Both the position numbers and the translations under genes were made by a program. A stretch of 64,000 nt of DNA. Source: Hymenolepis diminuta (lineage: Eukaryota; Platyhelminthes; Cestoda; Cyclophyllidea; Hymenolepididae). Below the pieces are notes generated by a model. The model ran no database searches. It saw only the letters and a list, made by a program, of their open reading frames with translations, and was not told the origin of the DNA. Shown piece by piece: positions 26,604-36,642 of this stretch. Every line of letters begins with the position of its first letter. Position 1 is the stretch's first letter. The stretch covers positions 974,463-1,038,462 of the forward strand of contig CAADRB010000044.1 in the NCBI GenBank assembly GCA_900708905.1, given 5' to 3'.

Positions 26604-29600
26604 CTACAAGAAAAAATATTTTCATTTAAATTTATTTTCATAGTGATTTGTAGTTAATAGACGAATGTCATTAAAACAACGAAAAGAAATGAATTTCTCC
26701 TGCCACTATCGGAATAGCCAAAATATCCTCCCCAATTCCATTTAAGAAATGTTTACCGACACCTGTATTGAGTAAAGAACTAGTATCATGAGGCCTTCTT
26801 GTTGAGAAGCTCTACTACTGTTACCCCATTTATTAGCCAAGGTTAATCAGTACGAGTGAGTATTTTACTCGCCGGTGCTACATTGCATAATCTACCAATT
26901 AACTTATTAACGGTGAGAATTTCCGGATGAAATTAAAGCTAAAAATACATCTTGTCAGAACTTTTTTGACCAAGCTAAGACGCTGGTTAAAAATTTTCAT
27001 GAGAGCCGGAACAAAACGTGGTAAATGTTCGCTGCTGACAGTTAATTTAGTTGTAACCATTAAATTTCATTGAGGAAATTGGCTGTCATTGACGGTATTT
27101 CTAATCATGAAGTGGATAAATAATACTTTAAACCCTTTAAGAAAAGTTCTGACAATCATGTGTTCCAAATAAACGGGTGAAATTTAACAAGAAATCTCTC
27201 GCCAAAATGTAGAAAGAAGTGGTCAATGACCCACAGTCAGTGAGTTTTGAACCCTTGTCATTTAATAGAAATAAAACATCTAGCTAATACAACAGAAAAA
27301 GTGTGCCTTCAGAGAGTAAATTTTATTCAAAAATTTTAACAAGTAGCAACTCTGTTGTGGAAAAAGCGTGTTAGCTGAGATTATTCTATTAACATATTGT
27401 TAGTTAGAAAAAAAAGTATCTGGATGGATTTGGAAATCAGTTAAAACGCTCAACTGATGAATAAGTTATTGACCCCATGAGCTTGAAATCAGCCAGAAAA
27501 CTTGAGCATGCTGGTAAAATTTGAACATTAGACTATACTCAAGAAGTAAGGAGCATACAATTTGAGATCAAAGATTATATTTTGCCAGAATCTTTTGATT
27601 TCCCAACTTAATTTTCTAGTTTGATTGGGTTTTGCTTCTTGAACCGATGCTTTCTGCCTTCGGGTGCTAATTATCGATAAAATTCCTTGTTATACTAAGG
27701 GTTAATATGGAAATAGCATAATCAAATTATAAAAGGACAGATATATCCAGCAGCCTGACTAAGAATTGAATAGGAGAAAATACTAGGACAAATGGCTTTC
27801 AGATGCATCGGTCCTGAACTCCCATGGTGCCTACTTTGCTGTTACTATTAATGTACGAAAATGTAAACATGTTTCAATAAATGGATAAAACTTAGTACAA
27901 CATGTTACTTCTCATCTTTTTAGTCTGTAATAAGTTGATGCACATGTTATAGGTATATAGTGTTTTAATTTATAACCAAACTAATTAAGACATTTAGACA
28001 AGACTTTAAGAACTGAATTGGATGTGTCTATGAAACTGCTCTTAGCATTTGATCATAGGGAGATATTTAATAATACATTAAATTCCTAGATTGCTTAAAC
28101 TCTCTTAATGGTACGAACATTGATTTTACTTTGAATAAGAATACATTTGAGAGAAAAAGAGAAGAAAAAGTTGTTAAACAAGGTGGATGAGTTTAAAGGT
28201 AAAAATTCACACTGCTAGAAATCGGAGCATATTTACTATATCTATTAATGCGTATTCATTTGAGACGCTTACTTTAAGAATTATTTTCCGACTAAATTTT
28301 CAGGAGTCGTTTATGACTAACTGTTTCCAGGATCTGGGTTTTGCAGACAGCTTGGCGATGGTTAGTACCGCTATCAATCAGCAAGATCTTATCAAAGAGC
28401 TTTCATACCTCCCGTAAAAACTCAAACGACCGTCGGGCAACAATTCCTTTCCCTTTTCAACCCATTAATCTCCATGTCTTTACGCCTTTTCTCACAGCCT
28501 CTATGTCTGCAGCTTCTCAGCCCTCTGCTTTATAGCCAACTCTTTCTATCTCATTAAGTCTCATTAAAATACTATTATTTCTAATCCGATGCCTTTGCTC
28601 TTACACTTTTAAGCTTTATATTTAATGACCCTAATAATTAGCCCCCTGAGCTATCTATCAAACCTGATTTTCTAGAATGTTTAAAGAATTGGCAAAATAT
28701 TGATAATTTATTATGATTACCAGCCTGAAATATTTTTGAATTGATGAGGATTCATGAGTTGACTCGATTGTAAGAGTATTAGCAAAAGGTGGTTTCCTAA
28801 ATTTCTCACTCTTTCTCTAATACAAGGGTAGGCTGAATTTGAAATAATAATAACAATGGTTTGGCAAAATAAATTTTAATGAAAATTCATTGTTCTTAAT
28901 AATGAGAAAATTATCACAAATTCATTAATTATTTTATTTGTTTACGCTGAAAAAAGACACAATGGCCTCCTTAGATATCCGCTGCTATTGCCAAAATGCC
29001 GCCATTGTTGGTATTTATTCATTAACATTGTATTAATCTATTAAAATTTAACATATTATCCACTAAGTAACTTCAAAATTCAATGATATCGCATCAATCA
29101 TCTGGTAAAGCCAGGAGAATATTGGAATCGCAATGATAAATTTAACTTTCATTTTATAGTTTCAACGGAAGTATTAAAACCCTGTCAGCTTGAGATAATT
29201 AATACTATAGCTATATATTTTAATATAAAATATTGCTGAAATGGAAAATATCCAATTTATTATTTATAAGACTGGGCAGATAAAATTTTTCTGGAAAACA
29301 TTCCAACTGACTACTTATCTTTTGAAAGGAATAGAAAACACAAATCAAAATACAGTGTTTTGGATTACTAATATGACTTTATAGTTTATTAATAATAATA
29401 TATATTTAAGTACGGTCTGAGTAAACATAATCTTACCTACCTGACAGTTCGTTGAAACTGTACTGACGCTTCAAAATTACAATGAGGACGATTTCACAAG
29501 AATTTCTTGTCATACAACCGGAGATTCTGAGTTTACTATTCACAAATTTTGCAAATTGGAAGGTCTTGTAGATAAAGTTGATTAGTTTTACTTTATTTAA

Positions 29601-30101
29601 AATTTGTCTTAATGCTAAAATAGTTGCCAGTGGGGAGTTTGAACACTGAAATCAATAATACACTATGGTTTTACTTACTTTATTTCCACTGTAGTTAAAA
29701 ATTCTGCTTTCTTATAGCATTGACTCTTACTATCATTAAAGGCCACTGCGAGTGAATTAAGTGAGTTCTTCAATGGCTAAAATGTTTATGCTTATTCAAT
29801 CTTCCTATTCCTGACAGTGAGAAGGTGCAAAGTGTTTTGAACAATCATTCACTGAGATCAGCCGATTAGTGAGTTTTGAATTTCTAGGACATGGATCCAT
29901 TCAAAAACAGAAGAAGTAAATCGTAAAAATTGAGTCCTTGGATAACTTGAATAGTGCAAAGTGATTATTAAGATACAGTGGACGACGTGTTTCTTACCGA
30001 ATACACATGATGACTTTAACAACGTAACTTTATATTGTAACGTAAATTTTAAATCATATTGATGTGAATTAATAAAAAAATATTATATGATCAGGTCCTA
30101 C
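26604..30101 (-). other. TRPC intron 4 (3.5 kb)
   Basis: Phase-0 intron, donor AAG|GTAGGA and acceptor CTTGTAG. It contains repeat copy 3 (26781-26880) and a pyrimidine-rich plus-strand stretch at about 28430-28560. No other gene is seen. Confidence 0.65.
26781..26880 (-). repeat. Dispersed repeat, copy 3
   Basis: Plus strand TAGTATCATGAGGCCTTCTT, GTTGAGAAGC, CCCATTTATTAGCC and then CGCCGGTGCTA. The parts line up in the same order as copy 1 (TAGTATCATGGAGCTTCT, TTTTATTAGC, CGGTGCCAC), with the middle tRNA-like segment shortened. Confidence 0.5.
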
Positions 30102-30275
30102 CTTTTTCTCCTCAAATCGGATGGCAAGTCGAAGACGACCGAGGGGATCGCGAACATTAGCACCGTCTTCCAGAAAGTCGGAAATGACGGCCTCCACTTC
30201 TTGGGTTCCTCGGCAAAGATCCATCATCTCGCAGGCGAAATTCATGCATTGTTCCACCAACGTCAGATACTCTCG
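30102..30275 (-). CDS. TRPC: TRPC exon 4: TRP_2 / linker helices
   Basis: Residues 316-373, 58 codons, phase 0 at both ends. Acceptor CTACTTTAG; donor AAG|GTAGGA. REYLTLVEQCMNFACEMMD corresponds to the TRPC segment EYEELSxQCKxFAxDLLDQ that follows the TRP_2 domain. LGRLRLAIRFEEKK corresponds to RLKLAIKYxxKE just before FVAQPNCQQ. The middle (EVEAVISDF) fits the vertebrate [ER]E-[LV]-E-x-[IV]-L. In TRPC structures this helical linker packs under the membrane domain; that role is taken from the family. Confidence 0.92.
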
Positions 30276-31497
30276 CTAAAGTAGAGGACAGTATTTTAGT
30301 TTAATAATATATAATAGTAGGAATAATTATATCGTTGTATTGTCGAAGTTAAATGGAGCAGCCAGAAATATTTGCTTATATTTTTAAAGAGTATCCTTTA
30401 CCCATCTACAGCATGGAAATTCTTCCCTAGAAAATTATTGAATAACTTTTATTTAAGAAAATATAAATTAGCTTTTTATCGTTAATTATTCATTATATTT
30501 TCTCATTTGTTTAAATGTGCTAAATTGCAGGTCCGTTGCTTAACAAAATTTTGAAATAAAACTTACATTAAGGAAATCCCGTATTATTATTATATTAGGA
30601 CGATTGTGGCTATTTTGAGAGACTTAAATGGCAACGAAAAGTGGCAAACATATATTATTTATCATCTCTGATGATTACAAAATTTTGAAAGCATTAGAGT
30701 CTTCAGTTTCTCAACAAACATTGGATAGCTGAATTCTGTGCACAATGTTTGAGGGATTATCTGCAAGAGTTGAGGACACAATATTATCTGTAATTTCTAA
30801 CACATAAAACAGTTTTTTCGCCGATTTCTAAAATTTAACTCAATAACTGGTCGTTCCTGTCTCTCCTTAGGTGCTTTCTACTGCAACTTCAGTGATGACA
30901 TGAAGTTGCACCCATTAGTCAGAGAGAGTGTGAAAGCAACGAGTTTCACGCACTCTGAGGAATCTTCATTGCCTAAAGTCGTTCCAATATGAATTTTCTC
31001 CGGACCCACTGTGTGCATGTAACAATTAGTCCCAAAATCCTGTCTGCGTGATCACAAATGAAATTTGTCGCCTAAAGTGACAGAAAGGAGGTGGTTGTAC
31101 TTTTGCCTCTCCAGAACTGCTAAATCACCCACCAAAGTCCAGTATCCACAATGTCTTGTTCAGTGCACTCGAATTCGAGCTAAACCAAAGCTCATTTACC
31201 GTCGTAAACAATAGGCGCTGATACATGATAAATGAAAGCAATTCGAAGAGGTCGGTCATGTTAAAGATGTTCCTCTTGCAGATGGAAGGGTGTCAAAACT
31301 GACTGCACAAAATTCAAGCGAGGTAGCACTTTTTTATCATCAGAACCAAATATGTTCTCAAAATAACTTTCATTATTCTTACACTGATCTCATTACTGCT
31401 TGGCCTATCCGAGAAATCTTCTGTCTAATCCTGATCGATTAGTATTCACAGTGACCTAAGATTATATACGTTAAGTATGCCAAAACCAGTACAAAAA

Positions 31498-31775
31498 TTA
31501 ACAGCCACCGCCAAGTATTCGCCAATCATGGCTTTCCTAAAGATACTGTGTCCAGAAATGTCACCCAATTAACTTCTACTCGATTTGAAGACATTCGTCG
31601 TGGTCTAAATATTGCCTCATTGCACACTCCGCCAAATCTTAATGGTTTGGATGAGCGATTTGTTGATAATATAGATGGGCAACTTCTCGTATCACAAGGG
31701 AAGGAAACAGTGAAATAGATTCTTAATTCTTTACATTTTAGGTACTGGACGACGCCTCATGTTGGTGTCCAAACT
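31498..31775 (+). mobile_element. Decayed Ty3/gypsy-type integrase core
   Basis: The plus strand can be read as VFANHGFPKDTVSRNVTQLT, then HTPPNLNGLDERFVDNI, then an in-frame TAG (31716-31718), then YWTTPHVG. These match the retrotransposon integrase order: RQVFARHGLP, SDNGTQFTS, PPYHPxSNGxAERFVDTF, YRTTP. The second catalytic Asp of the DDE triad (in SDNG) is replaced and the stop interrupts the frame, so it cannot be active. The final Glu (DER) remains. It lies antisense inside TRPC intron 3. Family level (Ty3/gypsy against related LTR elements) is an inference from the motif spacing. Confidence 0.75.
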
Positions 31776-32383
31776 AGGGTAAGCAATCGCAAAAAATCTG
31801 TGTTTTCGGTACGCTGCTTTAATTTTTAAACCAAAAACGAATCTGAAAAAGATTTGTTTGGACACATATGATCTCCCTTCGCCTTGAAATACCGAAACTC
31901 CGGACTACTCTTTTTGGCCAAATAGCTTTTCACGTCTTAATGAGTATTTACTTTCCTGAGAATAAAATTACTGCGCAGATTAACATTGAGTCTTGGTCCT
32001 ACCTCTTAACTAGTCAAGCAAATTGCCTTTATTTACATTTAGTGGTTCCTGGTTTTCTCAGGAGACTCTACTCCTCTCTACTTTGCATGTTTATGAATGG
32101 CAAAGATAGTAATTATTTAAGAGGATGATAGGTTAGCCAGATTCTCACAACTGGAATGTAGGTCACAAAGTTCCTTTTTAATATATTAGAGGGAAAGAAA
32201 GTTTATAATATATCGATTTATTTAACATATTTCTGGTTTAAGTGCAGTCAGACAAAATAAATATGAGTTCATACCATCGTTTCTTAAAAGAAATATTTAA
32301 AGTGCAATAATCAATTCATTTGGCTGCAATACCGTTCCTACGAATCCATATCTTCGGGCTTTAGAAGTGAAAGTCAAAAACCT

Positions 32384-32513
32384 NNNNNNNNNNNNNNNNN
32401 NNNNNNNNNNNNNNNNNNNNNNNNNNNNNNNNNNNNNNNNNNNNNNNNNNNNNNNNNNNNNNNNNNNNNNNNNNNNNNNNNNNNNNNNNNNNNNNNNNNN
32501 NNNNNNNNNNNNN
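32384..32513. other. Assembly gap (130 N)
   Basis: A run of 130 undetermined bases in TRPC intron 3, about 600 bases downstream of the integrase remains. The exons on either side join in phase, so no TRPC coding sequence needs to be in the gap. Confidence 0.99.
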
Positions 32514-33283
32514 TGAAGAAGCAAGATGTTATCCTCTCATACCTTATCAAATTTAAACTGAAGGGATATCCTCTCTGAGAGTTAAAAAAATTGAGCCTTT
32601 TTAGAGATAGACGTATTTTCAAGAATTCTTATGTGCTGCCGACTGAATTTCAGAGATGTGACTTCAAAACTAGTTCAGATGACAGCATAAAAATTATTTC
32701 AAATATCGCCTTTTGACAACGAAATGGAGATTTAAATTATAACAAAATGGGCATTTTAAACATATAGTTGAAAAATTAATTAAATTAATATTGATATTAA
32801 TCATCGAAAATGATAAATAAATAAATTTACCCATGTTTTCAGGGAAATGGAATAGACAATTTATTTTGACTCAAATAAGTAATATCTGAATGATAAAATT
32901 AAATCACAGTACCAGTCTTTTAATTTAATTTTGGTAATAATATAGAACCTGACTTTTAACAGTATCATTATGTTGAGATAAATTATGCCTAACTTCACAC
33001 ATTCCTTTCATTTAGAAGAGTGATAAAAGTGTACCTAAAAACCAATGAAAAATTGAGATTGAAACCTTACCGACTGCCGCCTGATGGTGCAATTTCATTA
33101 TGTTATTAGATATCAGGTTAATTGTACTAATTTATTATTTTATAAGATCCATTTCGATAGCAAACTGTCAATGTCAAATAAGAACAGCTGTCAGGTGGGT
33201 CAGAGTATTAGCAATGGGTTATTTATATAATTGTGAAAAGTAAAGTAATTTGCACTATTATAAAAAACACCTTAACAACAAAC

Positions 33284-33940
33284 CTTAAATTCTTTTTCGA
33301 TTTCAGCAAGTTTCATCATTTCTTGTCGGAGTTCGAATGTTGCCATAATGGGATCGGGAGAACTTAGAGCCATATAAGCTGGACTAGCCAATGCTCTATA
33401 CGCATTGAGTCGTGACCTCGACCTTTTCAGCGAATCGTAGTCCTGTTTGACCTGACAGTCCGTACATTGGCATGAGATTGGATGTGGTTTTTCAATAGTG
33501 TGGGAGCGGGAAAGGAACATTTGGACCATTTCGTGATTGTTGTAGTGGGCAGAGAGGATGAGTGGTGTAATATCAGGTGAGAATTGGCTCTTCTCCGTTG
33601 TTCGAAAGAAAGAATTATTTGAATCAACTCGCTTTAGCCTTTCCTCACATGCCATATAGTTAGGATGTTCGATGATGACACGGACAATCTTTACCAAACC
33701 TTTTGAGATTGCATGAAGTAAGGCTTCTTCAATGCATTCGAAGGAAAGTTTGTCAAGGAGCATCTCTATTGATTCAGTGTTTTCAGAATCAACTGCTAAA
33801 TGGAGAGCATTCCGGCCCATATAGTCGACACAGTTTACATTAAAGTTGGGAGTTGAGTCTGCATCCTCAAGGGACATTCGAATGACACCGACATCTCCTA
33901 TAGTAGCTGCGTTCAGATAGACACGCTCCTCATCCGTAAG
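33284..33940 (-). CDS. TRPC: TRPC exon 3: ankyrin repeats and zinc-type motif
   Basis: Residues 97-315, 219 codons in one open frame. Acceptor GATTTTAG; donor AAG|GTTTGT. It opens with LTDEERVYLNAATIGDVGVI, matching the TRPC start of the ankyrin region (LTxEExxFLxAxExGDxxxV). GRNALHLAVDSENTE (residues 138 on) is a classic ankyrin repeat, with others near LLHAISKGLVKIVRVII and DITPLILSAHYNNHEMVQMF. Then come H249, C253, C255 and C258 in PHPISCQCTDC, matching the conserved TRPC H-x3-C-x-C-x2-C zinc-type site. SRSRLNAYRALASPAYMALS follows, a hallmark string of the family, and then the TRP_2 helices FELRQEMMKLAEIEKEF. All expected parts are present, none broken. Residue numbers assume the start at 36331. 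Confidence 0.96.
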
Positions 33941-35929
33941 CTAAAATCAGTTTGAAAAATTATAATCTAACGTTGTTGACAATTACTTTCATGCCTTTTA
34001 AGCTTTAAATAAGCATAACAAAATAATGGTTTGTAAAATCGGTCATGGTTGTAGTGTTATTAATATTAAGTTAAAATAATGAATCACATGTTAAATTTAA
34101 TTGTCTCAAAATGTACAATTCATTATTAGCGGACAAGTCGGGAATATTTTTGAGCAGCACATATCAATCAGCTTCTCTACCATGAGATTAACAATAGTTC
34201 AGATTAGATTAGACAAAAAGTGAAGTTAAATAGGAAAAGATGCCCGTGTTCGGCAAAGAGCACTGTGAAAAACACATGGGGTCTAGACCAACTCGAATTC
34301 TAGGAACCCGGAATACCCCGTACGGGTTTAGGTAATCATTCTTTGAAGTTCTGTTTAATTCCGAAATACGGTATGTAAAAAATATCTTTACAAAGTATAG
34401 TTTAGGAGATAGCCATCGAATAATCCAATTGTAATAAATGAGTAGAATTCTCCAGTAACATACGAAACTCCCCTGGTTATTGGATTGAATAGTAGCTGTC
34501 AAAATTTGAAAAGGCAACTTGATTAAAATGGATAAAATTTTAAATATCAGCACCCGAACATTCTTCAGTATTTCACCATCAATCAATTGAATTTTCACTC
34601 TTCTTTTATATCTGGTTATAAAGTACCAAACTTATACAGCAAAAAAAGAGGAACAAAACTTCTTTTTAAAATGCTTAGCGCATACCAAAAAATGAAAAGT
34701 ATGTTGATGTTATGAATTATTTTAGTACATGGCAGTAATATCTTGAAGAAGTGAGTGTCCAAAATTAAAGTACTTTGAGATCTCGTGAGATGACGTTTTT
34801 CGTCCAAAAGTCAAGTTTGCGGCTGCATATAAAGGATATAATATGCTCAAGAGAATGAGCAATAAATTAGACTGATCACAAAAATGCAAATTGTCTTAGA
34901 ACCTCAACAGATTACCTCAAAATTAATTTGACAACCAAATATCGATAAATGAGTCTTTCCTACCTTAGTAATTGCATAAACTTCAATTTTTACATTGTGC
35001 ATTTTCTTGTAAAATAACGGAAGTACTTTGCTCATTGAAGGCAAATTCAGTAGAAATGTGCAAAGCTTTCAGATTTAGGGACATACAAAGGATATCAAAC
35101 GTATCCCTAAATATGTCGCTTTCCAATTAATTTGTATTGAAAAATACTAACTTGAGTTTGTTGATGCTTTTGTGTGATGATTGTTAAAATGCCAAAGAAA
35201 ACAAGTTCCGATGAATTTATAGGTAATGAGCTGAGTGTGTTCAATTGGAGCTTTCTTAAATTTACAAATTAATCGCACATTTCCAAAATGAGAACCTGCG
35301 ATGTGTATTAATAATTCAAGCATTAAGAATAGTACGTGTTTTTTATAATCGCTCAGACAATCCTCAAAGAAATTACATGCAATTAAAATATTTTTAGTAA
35401 TAGTTAAACTTATACTTTGTAGGGAGCTGCTAGTGTTTTGCGAGAACCATTAGTCAAACTTTTAAAAGACAAATGTAATTAGAGATATTTAACTAACAGT
35501 TTAAAAGAATAGGGTCCCATCTGCGTAACGTATTAGGTTATTTATTCTTTATCATTAAGTCTGACGTTTTATAGGTGATCAAATTTAAAAGTTCATGACG
35601 AAATTAATGGCCGCCACAGAAGAAAGTGTAGGTTCGACAAAAGATTCACAATGAAAAAAGCAAAATTAATTGTACAAAACGAATTCAAAATCTTTTAAAC
35701 AAAGTAAAAACAAATGAATTGATTTTTAAATAACATTTTGAAAAAGTTTCCCTTATTTTATTTTAGCATTAAGTAAATAAAATCTTACTTTAATTGATGA
35801 TTAATCGAATAAGCCTATTAACTTCATTAAAGTTTTGCCCTTAGAGGCTTTAAAGAAGACCTCAAATATATCGAAATTAAAGCACATAAATGCGAGCTCT
35901 AATAAAAGAATAATACGATAAATATTTAC
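33941..35929 (-). other. TRPC intron 2 (2.0 kb)
   Basis: Phase-0 intron, donor CGG|GTAAAT and acceptor TTTTAG. A 129-codon minus-strand open frame at 34209-34598 lies here. It is rich in Ile, Leu, Phe and Tyr without a recognisable domain, and its length is at the edge of chance. A less AT-rich patch at 34239-34335 contains the palindrome CCCGTACGGG. No exon is called. Confidence 0.65.
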
Positions 35930-36032
35930 CCGAACATCTTCAAAATTTGTAAACAGACATCCGGCCCCCTTTTTCGTTACCGACGCCGCATCTTTCAAGT
36001 CAGACATGCTCAATTGAAATCCATGAAGAGGT
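35930..36032 (-). CDS. TRPC: TRPC exon 2: N-terminal cytoplasmic region
   Basis: The exon starts after TTTGTTATTTAG and its first A completes an Arg codon with exon 1. It then reads PLHGFQLSMSDLKDAASVTK and on to FEDVR, ending at CGG|GTAAAT in phase 0, directly before the ankyrin exon. This part of TRPC proteins is poorly conserved, so the call rests on the open frame, both splice signals and phase agreement on each side, not on similarity. Confidence 0.78.
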
Positions 36033-36146
36033 CTAAATAACAAAAAAAATTAAAAAGTAGAAGATCATCTTAAAATTAGAATAATTGAGATTATTAAAAT
36101 GACAAAGGTATTGCAAGCCTAATATATGTGCAGTTTCCAGTTATAC
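36033..36146 (-). other. 114-bp intron between TRPC exons 1 and 2
   Basis: Donor AAAAG|GTATAA and acceptor TTTTGTTATTTAG with a long T-rich tract. Phase 2. The second short intron of the gene. Confidence 0.75.
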
Positions 36147-36331
36147 CTTTTAAACAGATCAAATTCCATGGAATCAGAGTTGAGCTTATTTCGTGAAGAG
36201 TTGCCCACAGTTGAACTCATTTGCGAAAAACTATCAAATTTGGGCAGACTTCTGAGCAAAGAGTAAGAGGATTCGCTTTGCATTTTGGCCATATCAAAAG
36301 GAGCGGCTGCCAGGTTAACAATATAGTGCAT
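36147..36331 (-). CDS. TRPC: TRPC exon 1 (coding start uncertain)
   Basis: A Ser-rich N-terminal segment ending SDSMEFDLFK, donor AAAAG|GTATAA in phase 2. The frame is open back to a TAA about 50 bases upstream of the first in-frame ATG (36331). A second ATG at 36292 (MAKMQSESS) has a better context, with G at -3 and G at +4, and may be the true start. A third possibility is that the exon starts at 36360 after the acceptor-like TTTTGCAAACAG and is preceded by a distant exon ending in phase 1. No similarity is recognisable in this part. It is assigned by phase and position next to exon 2. Confidence 0.68.
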
Positions 36332-36374
36332 AAAGTTATTATTTTGGTCGTCCAGATTTCCTGTTTGCAAAATT

Positions 36375-36428
36375 TTAAATTGTTACCTCAGCGATCAGTG
36401 AGTAGCTCAACGGCTGCTCGTTTAACAT
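36375..36428 (-). other. Possible upstream ORF in TRPC 5' leader (17 codons)
   Basis: If transcription starts near the CCAAT boxes, the first ATG met on the minus strand opens a 17-codon frame (MLNEQPLSYSLIAEVTI) that ends 44 bases before the ATG at 36331. It might lower translation of the main frame. Its reality depends on the transcription start, which cannot be seen here. Confidence 0.25.
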
Positions 36429-36481
36429 TTGACCCCTATGTGCACAAATGCTTCTAAATTCAAAAATGAAAGCTCACTAAT

Positions 36482-36517
36482 TCTGATTGGCCAGTACTTG
36501 AAAATTTTCTGATTGGC
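36482..36517 (-). promoter_or_regulatory. Two identical CCAAT boxes upstream of TRPC exon 1
   Basis: The minus strand carries GCCAATCAGA twice, with starts 26 bases apart, about 150 to 185 bases upstream of the first in-frame ATG. This is the full NF-Y consensus (CCAATCAG). Spacing and distance fit a TATA-less promoter. A related segment with one such box at 57239-57272 leaves open that the motif belongs to a repeat. Confidence 0.4.
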
Positions 36518-36618
36518 TACCATTTATGCTTATGTTTTATTCCGTAGTCAGACTGACAACAGGCGATCCTCTACGCACATTAAAGTAAAGTAACTACGTT
36601 ACTGGAAAGTGTAAATGA

Positions 36619-36642
36619 ATATATATATATATATATATATAC
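36619..36642. repeat. (AT)n microsatellite
   Basis: About twelve uninterrupted AT dinucleotides, upstream of the TRPC exon 1 region. Confidence 0.95.

Larger units (their letters stand above)
30276..33283 (-). other. TRPC intron 3 (3.0 kb) with retroelement remains and gap
   Basis: Phase-0 intron, donor AAG|GTTTGT and acceptor CTTTAG. It contains the integrase fossil at 31498-31775, a less AT-rich stretch at about 30880-31330 that may be more of the same element, and the assembly gap at 32384-32513. No host exon is supported inside it. Confidence 0.7.
2514..36331 (-). other. TRPC: TRPC-type cation channel gene, ten exons, 3' end outside window
   Basis: This entry gives the whole gene; its exons are listed separately. 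The product is a plasma-membrane non-selective, calcium-permeable channel subunit of the canonical TRP family, normally a tetramer opened downstream of Gq/phospholipase C. Read in order, the exons give about 727 residues: N-terminal region 1-96, ankyrin/zinc region 97-315, linker 316-373, pre-S1 and S1 374-429, S1-S2 loop to S3 430-507, S3 and S3-S4 loop 508-601, S4 to S5 602-662, S5 end and pore approach 663-701, pore helix 701-727. Every junction keeps phase (2, 0, 0, 0, 0, 1, 1, 0, 2), hard to get by chance. TRPC proteins usually have 800 to 1000 residues, so S6, the TRP box and the tail are missing here. The family call is very secure. The TRPC3/6/7-like placement is inferred from loop similarity. 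Confidence 0.93.

Noticed and set aside
34209..34598. Minus-strand 129-codon frame as an extra TRPC exon
   Set aside because: Exons 2 and 3 already join in phase and in family order, and the sequence has no TRPC similarity.
36361..36386. A 26-bp intron (GTAACA to AACAG) joining the upstream ORF to TRPC exon 1
   Set aside because: The borders fit GT/AG, but the phases do not: removal would put the exon 1 sequence into a wrong frame that does not lead to exon 2.
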